Shown in pieces: positions 25,661 through 35,100 of a stretch of 64,000 bases of DNA. The notes beneath the pieces were generated by a model. It made no database searches and had not been told where the DNA came from. It was given only the letters and a program-made list of their open reading frames with translations. The DNA comes from Lateolabrax maculatus (Eukaryota; Chordata; Actinopteri; Acropomatiformes; Lateolabracidae): positions 24,832,001-24,896,000 of the forward strand of contig CM062218.1 of the NCBI GenBank assembly GCA_031216445.1, written 5' to 3'. Position numbers and translations under genes: made by a program. The first letter of the stretch is position 1. Every line of letters begins with the position of its first letter.

Positions 25661-26223
25661 AGTATACGTACACACGTCTCCCGCAGAGCTATGTTGAAAG
25701 TCCCTCAATATTCAGTCGAGTATTGGCTAATGACCTGCAACACCTAGACGTGTCCAGTACAGTACTACAATATGTAGATGATCTCTTGATATGTAGCACC
25801 TCCAAAGCTCAATGTGCACAAGACTCAGTCTCAGCCCTGATGGCTTTAGAAAAGGGGGCTCACAAGGTGAGTAAAAATAAATTACAGTTTTGCCAGACAC
25901 AGGTTGAATACTTAGGTAGACAACTCTGTGGCACTAAATGAGCTATAGTGCCCTCACAAATTGAGGCAGTATCGAAAGCTCCCAAACCACAAACGGTGAG
26001 ACACATGTCGTCATTTCTGCCATCTCAGCTTTACTAGAAGCCATACACCATCCAAAAGTGTTAGCCATCATTAAATGCGTAGCTCATCAAAAAACGAATT
26101 CCCTGATAGCTAAAGGCAACAACTTAGCAGATGAAGCCGCAAAACGCATAGCTACACCCACCTGTATAGGACCACTGCTAGTAGCTGGAGATTGTGAACC
26201 ACTGACAAACTTATATATATATG

Positions 26224-26254
<31 letters not shown>

Positions 26255-27116
26255 CTATATATATGTGCTGCTATGTAATAGCAGCACAACATCAGGCAAG
26301 TCCATATGCACATTCTGTATGGGCAAAAAGGGGGGCAAGTATAATCACTGAAGAAGGTCCATCACATGGGCTATGGCGAAGTGCACATGGACATATTGTC
26401 CTCCCAACATCTTTGGTACAGGTTGCTACACGTAGTGCGCATGGTCAGGACCATTGCACAAGTGGGGAGGTGTTGAGACGCCTTCAAGCAGTCTGGTGGT
26501 CACCATTTTTCCGACCTGCGTTTGTAGCTGAGACAATAAAAAAAGCCCTAAAAATGCTAGGAATCAAACAGAAGTTCAGATGTGTGTATCACCCACAGCC
26601 ACAGAGAGTAGTGGAAAGGGCAAATGGCATGCTAAAAGCAAAACTTGCAAAAATTAGAGCAGACAGTCAGTATAAAATCAATTGGGTAGATGCATTGCCA
26701 CTTGCTTTGATGGCTATACGAACACTAACTAACACTAACACTAAGCTAAGAGACTAACACATCTAATACCACACGAGGCACTTACAGGGAGACCGATGCC
26801 GGTTCCCTTTTGTAGAGGGCCGTATGCGAGCAATGTGAACGAGAACTAACATGCTACCTACGACACCTAACGCAAATACACAAAGCTGTGCTCCAACAGG
26901 TAAAAGCTGTGTCTGAGGACAGAGACGCTGACATTCCAGAGCAGCTAAGGAGAGTTGAACCTGGAGACTGGGTCTACGTAAAGGTGTTCAAACGAAAGTG
27001 GGACCAACCAAGGTGAGAAGGACCCTTTAAGGTTATCCTAACTACCCCAACTGCGCTGAAAGTAGAGGGTAAGAAATGTTGGTTCCATTTAAACCATTGC
27101 TGCAGAGCGAGGGATC
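25661..27116 (+). mobile_element. ERV pol fragment E4, continuing through the integrase to its C-terminal domain
   Basis: Up to 26537 this equals E0. Beyond it, one open frame (26263-26757) crosses the position where all other units jump to the gene. It carries integrase core sequence including the last catalytic Glu (context VVERANG), so this unit keeps the original pol arrangement. The first part of the core is already deleted between the zinc-binding remnant and this segment. After stops and frame changes, a match to the integrase C-terminal domain (basic strand, then the GPF and LTTPTALKV motifs) lies at about 26950-27110, with a TGA inside at 27015-27017. The element is defective. Confidence 0.85.
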
Positions 27117-27479
27117 CAGGTGAGACAGCAAGGGCACAGCACGATCCAGAAAGGGACGGTGAAGCCTCCCAACTGGAAGATAGACAGCTTCAAGATCCAA
27201 GGACAAAGATGATCACAGAGACTGGCTGAGAGGAGGAGTACCAGTAAACAACGTAATCACACTCACGTATATAAAGTCAGCTCAATACAATCAAACATTG
27301 ACATTAGGACCAGAAGGCATAAAAATAGACACGCATGTGGTTCACAGACAATGCCTAAAAGAAGGGACAGTGATGGTAGTGGTACAATGTTCACGAAATC
27401 AATGCACATAGATAAACCTACACCAAACCATGACAGCTGAAGAAGCAACCAAATTGACCCAAATTTAAGTAAAATGAGG
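27117..27479. other. ERV 3' internal remnant between integrase and LTR
   Basis: Only about 360 bp separate the integrase C-terminal match from the LTR, far too little for a full env. A stretch at about 27250-27420 reads in one + frame for about 56 codons with two Cys and a hydrophobic patch, and could be an env remnant, but I cannot place it. The reverse-strand 84-codon ORF over the same bases looks like a shadow. A weak purine-rich tract (AAAATGAGG) ends at 27479, where a polypurine tract would be expected. Confidence 0.4.
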
Positions 27480-27513
27480 TGTCTGAGCTGAGAGATGTCT
27501 CTCCCATGTGTGT

Positions 27514-27561
27514 CCAATGTTTAGATACTTGTGTGGATCCAATGTTTAGATACTTGTGTGG
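27514..27561 (+). repeat. 23-bp direct repeat in LTR U3
   Basis: Two adjacent copies begin CCAATGTTTAGATAC and end GTGTGG, with two bases between them. A third, partial copy (AATGTTTAGATA) follows at about 27564-27575. CCAAT is a known NF-Y core, but no binding is claimed. Confidence 0.8.
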
Positions 27562-27770
27562 GAAATGTTTAGATAAGCCTATGTCCAAGGTCTGGCTACT
27601 TTCATAGATGGGTGCCCCTTGGGGGTTGTTTTCCTAAAGTTCCAAAGAGATGAGATCAGTTTCAACCTGAACTATAGGTTCCACCTTCCCTTTCTGTAAA
27701 ATAGCCATGTATGGTTATGAGGTTGGCTCTGAGCCTATCTTGTCACCACACATTAGCTATACCATGAGGC

Positions 27771-27778
27771 TTTAAAAG
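27771..27778 (+). promoter_or_regulatory. LTR TATA-like box
   Basis: TTTAAAAG lies in the LTR about 100 bp before the AATAAA signal and downstream of the U3 direct repeats. It is the best core-promoter candidate of the provirus. Confidence 0.45.
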
Positions 27779-27872
27779 GTGTAGTTTGAGTGGAAAACGG
27801 GGGAGATTCACATTGGCTTCGGATCTTCTCACAGGCAATCCATGGTGCTTGTTTTGACGCTGTACTTTTTGT

Positions 27873-27878
27873 AATAAA
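27873..27878 (+). terminator. LTR poly(A) signal AATAAA
   Basis: AATAAA in the LTR is followed by about 64 bp of U5-like sequence to the CA end. It would direct 3' end formation of proviral transcripts. Confidence 0.6.
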
Positions 27879-27942
27879 CCTTTTTATACAACTAAGTCGG
27901 TGTCAGCGGAGATTCCTTCATCATCATCACATCATCGCTACA

Positions 27943-28562
27943 GAAGATACAACACAGCCAACCCGTCTCAGACAGCTAAGGTCGCAAAAGGAGGAAGCAT
28001 TTAGGAGTGGAGACAGAAGCAGGTTCAAAGAGGCAAAGTACAGGTTTAGCAAGGAGGTGAGGGGAGCTAAACGACTGTATTCTGAGAAACTCCAACACCA
28101 GTTCTCAGCCAAGGACTCTGCTTCTGTCTGGAAGGGGCTCAGAGAGCTCACCCATTACAAACCCAGAGCCCCCCACTCTGCTAACGACTTGCGCCTGTCC
28201 AACAATCTGAACAAGTTCTACTGTCGTTTCGAAAGACAATGGGACAGTCCAGACACAATCCCCTGGGACTCCATCCACCAGCCCCAGGCCACCAGCTTCA
28301 CCTCTCCCACCACTGCAGGGGCCTGGGCCTCTCCACAACTTCAAACCTCAGAGGCCCCCTTCCCGTCCACAGTGACACCTCTCTCAATCCTGGAGAGGGA
28401 TGTTAACAGACAATACAAGAGACAGAACCTCCACAAAGCAGCCGGGCCAGACTCTGTCTCTCCATCCACCCTGAAGCACTGTGCTGACCAGCTGTCTCTG
28501 GTGTTCACAGATATCTTTAACACTTCACTGGAGATATCCCACATACCAGCCTGCTTCAAATG
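27943..28562 (+). mobile_element. LINE fragment (L2/CR1-like), both ends truncated
   Basis: One open + frame (inside 27790-28590) covers the segment before RT and the start of the RT domain: a basic region, the LNKFYCRFE-type motif, then KAAGPDSVSPSTLKHCADQL and the HIPACFK motif typical of fish L2/Rex1-type LINEs. It begins directly at the LTR end and stops in mid-RT near 28562, where ERV sequence resumes. A normal LINE insertion keeps its 3' end, so this patch is more likely a recombination or repair insert than a target-primed insertion. It replaces the leader and gag region of the provirus. Confidence 0.75.
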
Positions 28563-29627
28563 TTCCAGCAAGAGATACTGTAAGACTTAGAGCACACTGG
28601 CAGACGAAGAGAAAGACAAAAGACACTCACATATGTGCAGCCTGCAGTATACTGGATCCAATGGCCAGCTGACTCAGAACTTGCACACCAATGGAGTGTG
28701 TGAAAAGCCTGGATACAGAAAGAACTGCCCACAGCACAAGAACCACGACTGCCGCTGCACTGCACTCTGATGTATGATGAGACTCAGCAACATACTGACT
28801 ACAAAGAATGCTGGACAGAGTTGATTACAGGCAAAATATTATCTGTAATATGTCAAGACCTGTATGTTGGACCACAAGGACCAGCAGCAGCAGTTACTCT
28901 ACCACCAGAACTACGTCCCTGGTTTCAAGTCACCAGCTCCGTCCCACATGTTACACTCCTGATAGCTAATGGACATGAATCACGTGACCTAGGACCGATG
29001 GTGAAGGCAGCACTACAAGTGACTGTATGGAAACCAACTCAGAACACGCACGTGCAGTCATCCTCCGATGGACAATATGTGAAAATATTTCTGCGAGCAT
29101 ATGACAAAGGAACAAGAGCCCAAGTGCTACTAAGTCAGAGATTCCCTACTCAACTGCCACTCTCAGAAGAACATAGTGTGCTACTACATCAGATACCACA
29201 TGAGTTATGGTCACATCATAAAACAGATGTAGGGCTAGTTAGGTCAGCACAGCCAGTTCACATCAAAGCAAAAGAGGGCATTGTGTTGCCATACCAAAAA
29301 CAATATCCCATGAAACCACACCAAATAGCAGGTATAAGACCCACCATCAAGGGCTTGGTAGCAGCAGGTGTGTTAAAACCAACAAAAAGTCTGTGTAATA
29401 CACCAACTTGTCCAATAAAACAAAATAAACTCTAGTGACTATCGATTGGTGCATGATTTGTGCGCCATTAATTCCACTGTAGATGCAGAAGTACCTGTGG
29501 TTCCAGACCCACATACTTTGCTTTCTAATATCCCACATGACGCCTGTTGGTACACAGCATTTGTTAGTGTGCCATTACACCCAGATTCACAGTATCTGTT
29601 TGCTTTTACATATCAAGGACAGCAGTA
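28563..29627 (+). mobile_element. ERV pol 5' part, up to the insertion point in RT
   Basis: The frame open at 28770-29435 carries a pre-RT segment and then the RT fingers region (basic stretch, QYPMKP, GIRPTIKGL, VLKPTKS motifs). A frameshift near 29430 moves the reading to the frame open at 29446, which continues with the VHDL-type, PDPHTLLS and FAF motifs. The frame ends artificially at the CACTGTAAA motif (29628). The first half of the RT is here and the second half, with YVDD, lies 7.4 kb downstream from 37017. No PBS and no gag were found on the 5' side. This copy is defective through the frameshift and interruption. Confidence 0.85.
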
Positions 29628-29636
29628 CACTGTAAA
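29628..29636. repeat. Left terminal inverted repeat, CACTGTAAA
   Basis: This 9-bp motif is preceded by AGTA. It occurs at this place only once in the window, because the short units have lost the left end. Confidence 0.6.
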
Positions 29637-30099
29637 TGCAAACATGGTATTTAATTAAAAATAGTAAATTGACTTAAATCATTTTTTATCAAATTGCTAT
29701 TAACACTCACTTTTAGTAAGTTACTTGTAATTTGTGGTTGAAAAATCTCACCAGCTCAGTCTACTTGAACTGGATTAATTTAGAAAAAGTATGTTTTCGA
29801 TAATTGTGCTTTTACAAGTACATTTACTCAATACTGCACTTAAGTACAAAGTACTTTAAGTACTTTACTTTTTTTTCATATTACTGTCTACTTTTACTCC
29901 ACTACATTTCAGAGGGAAATATTGTACTTTTTACATCACTGCATATGTAATAATACATACGCGATATATAATAATAATCAGTAGTATGCTACTTTTAATT
30001 TTAATATTTTAAGTATTTCTTTTTGTGGTTATATGTTTTTTACTTAATTGAAATTTTCACTGCAGGAGCTGTATTGTAAAAGAGTAGTTTCACGGAGTG
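29637..30099. mobile_element. AT-rich left arm with a common teleost interspersed repeat
   Basis: From 29637 to about 29810 the sequence is AT-rich and MITE-like. At about 29812-29945 it is rich in TACTTTA and contains the TTTACTCCACTACATTTCAG string followed by AGGGAAATATTGTAC, a repeat I recognise as widespread in teleost genomes. The rest is AT-rich, with no gene seen. It lies between the left TIR and the CpG-rich promoter. Confidence 0.6.
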
Positions 30100-30139
30100 G
30101 TATTAGTACTTTTGCTTCGATTTGAAAACTTCGCCGGCT

Positions 30140-30300
30140 TTTTTTTTTTTTTTCCCGACCTGTGGGCATGCGCAACTCCGTCCTCTCTACGCCTGACGGT
30201 ATGTCAACAACACACCCGCAACGGACGAGGAGCTGGACCTAATCCCTGCAACAGCACTCGTTAAGGTTATTTTCAGCATTCTTGTGCTTGGCACACTCAT
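30140..30300 (+). promoter_or_regulatory. CpG-rich promoter of SAMD3-like gene copy 5
   Basis: After AT-rich sequence the DNA turns CpG-rich. GCATGCGCA (30166-30174) matches the NRF1 core. A likely first exon follows, ending at the strong donor TTG|GTGAGT (30304). An E-box CACGTG (30526-30531) and more CpG-rich sequence lie in intron 1. No TATA box is evident, as is usual for CpG promoters. This region is absent from all other copies, so copy 5 is the only one here with a native promoter. The start site is not defined. Confidence 0.5.
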
Positions 30301-30303
30301 TTG
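30180..30303 (+). other. Probable 5' UTR exon 1 of copy 5
   Basis: The exon end is set by the donor GTGAGT at 30304-30309; the start is approximate because the cap site is unknown. I see no convincing long ORF in it, so it is probably untranslated. Confidence 0.4.
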
Positions 30304-30823
30304 GTGAGTAATATTTTACCCTTGTTTAGACCGTTTTCTTTCTGTAAGTAAGCGCCATATTTTTCGTGCTTGCTAGTAATGATGTGTGTTGTAATGTCAG
30401 CTAACGCTGCCTCAGAGCTATATAGCTCTGAGCTAGCTGAACTATATTATGGACATGACGTGTCTTACTTTTGTCACGTTAAAGTTGAGGAGAAACTTTA
30501 GTGTAGCGGTCGCGGGCGTGCTCGTCACGTGCACGCGCACACCCGCTGTCGGAGTTGATTTTTTTTTCTGAGGCCAGTCATCTATGAGTACTCACTCACG
30601 ATGAGAGACTGATCCCGGCGGTTTGTGAGTTTCCATGAGCAGGAGGGCATTCACATGGCAGAACATCAGAACAAGTCTGGATGTATCATTTTATTTTACG
30701 TTCGGCTGTTAAGTTAGGACTATGCTAACTTAATGTTATTTTATTTAACCCTCCTCACTTAACACTAGTCATATTTGTAGCTGTGTCGTTTCCATGGTTA
30801 CCACGTTTAGCGCGCCCAATGAG

Positions 30824-31473
30824 CCGGTCACCCGCTCCACTCAGTGTGATCATTCTGCAGGATCAATGAACTGTCAGCGTGTTTAATCAATCATAACTCT
30901 GAATACTAAACTTTCACGGGATTGTTTAATGCAAACGTCACACATGTATATATAATATATATATATATTATATATATATATATAATATATACAGATATAT
31001 AGGGAGAGAGAGATAGATAGATAGATATAGATTTTCATTTTTTTTATATATATGTAGATATACATATTCATTTTTTCTGAGATCTAACTTCTGTCTATTG
31101 TGTTTTATCTTATATTGATGTATAATGTTGTATTGTTTCTTCATTTTTCAACTTATTAAAATAGCTGAGTAGTACACAATCTGCTTCTGCTTCTCTATCA
31201 TATATTAGTGTTTTTATATATATGTGTGTGTGTGTGTATTATATTATATCATACATAGCATATATCACATACCAGAATATTCTATTACCGTTATGCCTAT
31301 TATGTATATTAAAATACGCCGAATCATGTGTCCGGTATCATGCCTACATGTATGACGTTTGCAGAAAAAAATCCCGTGAAAATCAGTTTAGTATTCAGAG
31401 TTATGATTAATTAAATGCATTGACACTTCATTGTACCTGCAGACAGATTACACTGAGTGGAGCGGGTGACCGG
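30824..31473. repeat. Imperfect inverted repeat (foldback-like) in intron 1
   Basis: The left arm 30824-30948 and right arm 31346-31473 are inverted copies of each other, about 125 bp long, with a few mismatches and one 4-base indel. Both start from CCGGTCACCCGCTCCACTCA on their own strand and end near ACATGTA. The spacer of about 400 bp holds TA and GATA microsatellites (about 30944-31030) and a GT run (31222-31238). It could be a foldback or MITE-type element or the product of an inverted duplication. I could not see a clear target-site duplication. Confidence 0.75.
30944..31030. repeat. TA/GATA microsatellite
   Basis: Interrupted TA runs are followed by GATAGATAGATAGATA. The reverse-strand ORF across it is low-complexity Ile/Tyr/Ser and is not a gene. 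Confidence 0.85.
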
Positions 31474-31871
31474 TCCAAGATGGCGGCCCCACGTCTCATC
31501 AGCGCCAATAGGCAGTAGCGGTCGATGCGGCGTCTACTCTTTATATGTCTATGCCGCACACTGTTTACTTGCGCAGTGCTTGTCTGATCACACGAGGAGC
31601 GCAGTGAGAGCCCGCAGATCAGATTTGGGACAGACAAAAGGGTCTCCCTGTCTGTCTTTTTATCATAGCCTGTTACCATTGCTGGCATACTCAGTGGCCT
31701 AAGTTATTCTTTAAGGTTATGTTGTCTAGAATATGTACATTACAATACTGTCTTTGTGGGTAATAGGCCTATGTTACAGTTTTCACTTGTACTGGAAACA
31801 AGATGTTTATGAGTTGTGGTGAGCTTTGGTTGTGTTAAATTGTTGTATTCTTCTTAACTGTCCCCTTCCAG
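31474..31871. other. CpG-rich then ordinary intron 1 sequence
   Basis: AAGATGGCGGC (31477-31487) matches the YY1 core typical of CpG promoters, and CpG-rich sequence continues to about 31620. It could be a second promoter or part of the element that supplied the foldback. Short ORFs on both strands here (31428-31702) lack any recognisable motif. The end of intron 1 has the acceptor CCCCTTCCAG before 31872. Confidence 0.4.
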
Positions 31872-31918
31872 GCTCAGGCAGATGGTGATCAATCCACAGT
31901 TCCCTTGATACCACATAA
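31872..31918 (+). other. Probable exon 2 of copy 5 (5' UTR)
   Basis: The acceptor CCCCTTCCAG and donor AA|GTGAGT enclose 47 bp. The only ATG in it is followed by a stop after eight codons, so it is probably leader sequence before the main ATG at 32171. Intron 2 (31919-32143) contains the point (about 32020) where homology with the other units begins. Confidence 0.5.
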
Positions 31919-32143
31919 GTGAGTCATTTACCATTTACCTTTTGTACTGCTGTGTTCATTTGGTAGCTGTTCTTGTCTTAAAGAAGTGAAATGATTAAAA
32001 GCTTGATAATTAGATAGATTTTTGCAAGGATTTAGTTTTTTTTCTGTTGCTCTGGTATTTCAAGTCTGATACTGCATGTTAGTGTTTTTGTTTTTTGTTT
32101 CTATTTTGCCGGGCTTGATGCTAAAATGATCTTTTCTTTTCAG

Positions 32144-35100
32144 ATTTTTCAAGAAGACAAACAACTTCCTATGCAGTGGTCGTGTAAGTACTGCACATTT
32201 TGTGCTGAAAAGAGGTGCTTCTTACTTAAGCATTACCGCTTAAAACACGGGTGCCACACTCGAATATCACCACTACCGTGCCTTTATAAGGAGTGCCTGT
32301 GCACATTTAAATCTTTCAATGCACTCAAAGTCCACTTATCAACATGGCACACTCAAAAGGACCTGGGGAACGTGGGTGAAACTGCTTTCCATTGTCAGCT
32401 GTGTGACTTTGTGGAGCCTTGCACTGGAGCTGACTTTTTTACCCATTTACGAAGACATTTGAAGCTGAAGCAAAAGGTTTCCTGTCCATATCAAGGCTGT
32501 AGCTTTCAGAGCAATGTTTATTCAACCTTTAATGCACATAAAAGCAAAGAACATCAAGACCACAATAAGATGGCATTCAAACCTGAAATTGTGTCACATA
32601 ATGTACTTGAGGTACCTCCACCTAATATAAATATTCAACCTGAGGATAGTGCCCCTGAAACTGATCAGGTTGAGTTTGAGGTTACTGAGCTCAATGAAGA
32701 TGTGGGAGACTTGGAGAGTCAGTTGGAACATAATGTAGCTGCTGTTTTTCTGAAAATGTCATCGATTCTTAACATCTCTGAAAATGCCCTGCAAGAAGTT
32801 ATAGAGCAGATCAACCAAATTTATGTGCTTTCACAGCCATTGTTACATACCTCGGTTGGAAAAATACTAAATCAACATTGTGGAGATGTTGAGGACTCTT
32901 AAGTGAGTGAGATAGCTAAAGTATTTACTGAGAATAATGTATTCCTGAAATTCACTTCTACTAGGGGGTCATTGTCAACCACTAGCAAGCGAACATCATA
33001 CATTTGAAAAGAATTCTCAGTGGTGACGCCTATTGAGTTTGTCCTAAAAAATGACAGGCAGACAGTTGTGTATATCCCCATACTAAAAATGCTGCAGACA
33101 TTACTAAACAATGGAGAAATTTTAGATAAGGCCATGTCATCTGAGACAAATTTGTCACAAGGATACAGATCTCACAGGGATGGTTACCGGTTTAAAGACA
33201 ATTCTCTCTTGACAGAGGAAGAATTCAGGATTGCTCTTTTCTTGTACATAGATGATTTTGAGGTGGCTAAGCCCTTGGGAACCTCCAGAAAGAAACACAA
33301 GCTGCCATCTACTGGGTACTTGGAAATCTACACCCTAAATATCGCTCCTCTCTTCATTCCATTCAGCTTGCTCTACTCATCATCGCTGAAGATGATATCA
33401 GGAAGTTGACTTTAAATGAGAGACCACAGTCTATTGAAGAATTAAAAGTGCAACTGGTAGATAAACTGTCACTGCAGTATGACTTTAAACTGCAGTATGA
33501 AGATCAAGACTTCCATAATGCCCTCTGCAATTTGACTGAAATAACTGATTTACCTGAAAGAGCTACGCTCAAAATCATCCCTCTTGTGACTCTCCATTTA
33601 ACCGCATTGTCATCACCCACCACAACATCAGACACTGAGTGCAGCACAGCAGACACTGAGATCCTGTCGACAGGAAGAGCATCACCATCGCTAAGACAAC
33701 AGTGGCCAGATTTCTTTGACATACCCAATTTCTCAGTTGATGTTGACTATAGACTCAGACAGGCAGATCTTGCCTTTATGAAGGATGGAACACGTATGAC
33801 TCTACCACGAGATATGAAGCATGACATACTAGAAAAGCTTGCTGAGACGATGTACAGTTTCAAGGCGATAAGATGATGACTTCAGCAGTGTTGCAAAAGC
33901 ACTAATTAGCAAACACCCCTGCCTCACTGAGCCTGGACCACACAGATGGTATGGCTGGAAAAACAGCCTTAAATTATCGCACAAAGCTTCAAAAAGCTGG
34001 ATGTGAGGATGTAGCAATCAATGGAGGCAAAAGAAGTAAAGGCAACCCAGAAGGAGAATCCTCAAGCAAGAATATCAAACGGCCAAAAAGAGGTGAAGCA
34101 AACTACCTACCTAACTTACCTGAAGGACATGATGAAACAAGCCTTGAAAATGCCAGAAAGGTTCTCGTGGAAGAAATGAAGAAGAAACAACCCAATGGCA
34201 CTCTCATCTCACAAATGATGGACCAATCATTCCCACTACGCAGACAAGAAATTGTAGAAAAGGAACCTGCTGTACAGAACATTGTTGAACGATGGCCAGC
34301 ACTCTTCACAGACAGGTAAACTATTTTTGTTCTCAACCAATAAAATAATGCCTATCAAAAAGAAATTCAAGGTGTGTGGCTAGAAATCCAAACACACTTG
34401 TTGGAATGTTAACACTTCTGCCATCTCTCCATCCCTACCCACCCCTCTCTCTACTTTTCAGGTGTTTGCTGAGTTCAACAGAATCGCAAGTAAGAATCTT
34501 GAGGGAGACTTCTTTGAGGCTCTGGACCAGTATACCCCACGTTTCATTGAACTTTTCAAAACAAGAAGGGGAACTGTTGGCCAGAAGCTCAGTGAGCTGA
34601 TGCAGCACATGAGCTGGATGGTAAGTAGGTTAATTTTGCTTTTGATCTGTGTGATAGTTCATCAATCAAGTTCTAAATGAGATGATCCAGCCCAACCTAT
34701 TCTATTTCCTGTCTGACTTGTGCTTGTGCCTTGCAAATTACTCTGTTAACTGGTCTTTTCTCTCTCTGTGTATCATTAGACACCAGACGTGACAGTACTT
34801 CGCTCTGTTGTCCTCAAAGGCATTCCTATTTTACTTGGTGACGACTCCAGTGAATTCTTCAAGACATGCTCTGTAAGTACTTGCACATAAGAAAAAGTTT
34901 GGTCTGCATTAAAATAGAACTATATCTGTGCTGACATAGAAGATGTAATTTTATCTGCACAATATACAATATACATTTTGTACAGTGATTGATGTATTTT
35001 GTATGGCAATTCCTCCACAGCTAATCTGAGAGGTATTTAAACAGCCAGTAAATAAAAATGAAATTTGCCACATAAACGTTGTACACATTAATTAATTGTA

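Larger units (their letters stand above)
1..26537. repeat. Tandem array A, head-to-tail units of about 5.87 kb
   Basis: Homologous landmarks recur on the same strand. The zinc-finger exon starts at 3162, 9015, 14883 and 20784, and the RT YVDD segment recurs near 2275, 8151, 14002, 19871 and 25771, giving periods of 5851-5901 bp. Each unit is gene body, 3' flank, then ERV pol fragment. Copies differ by scattered substitutions, microsatellite length and a few small indels. The array enters the window inside the third coding exon of copy 0. It ends at 26537, where the last pol fragment continues into its natural downstream integrase sequence instead of jumping to a gene copy. The near-identity implies recent amplification or continuing homogenisation. 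Confidence 0.97.
27480..27942 (+). mobile_element. ERV long terminal repeat (about 463 bp)
   Basis: The proposed LTR starts TGTCTGAGC after the purine-rich tract and ends at the CA of CGCTACA. It contains a TATA-like TTTAAAAG (27771-27778) and an AATAAA (27873-27878) about 100 bp further on, the spacing expected for R. In the upstream U3 part, a 23-bp direct repeat (27514-27536 and 27539-27561) is followed by a partial third copy, like U3 enhancer repeats. Pol 3' sequence lies on its left and pol 5' sequence on its right, so this single LTR sits between two internal regions. Exact borders are inferred, because no second LTR is in the window for comparison. An alternative start is TGTG at about 27507. 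Confidence 0.7.

Noticed and set aside
27250..27520. Reverse-strand 84-codon ORF as a gene
   Set aside because: It overlaps the ERV internal remnant and the LTR start and has no motif. The + strand ERV reading explains the region.
30883..31071. Reverse-strand Ile/Tyr/Ser-rich ORF
   Set aside because: It is produced by the TA/GATA microsatellite.
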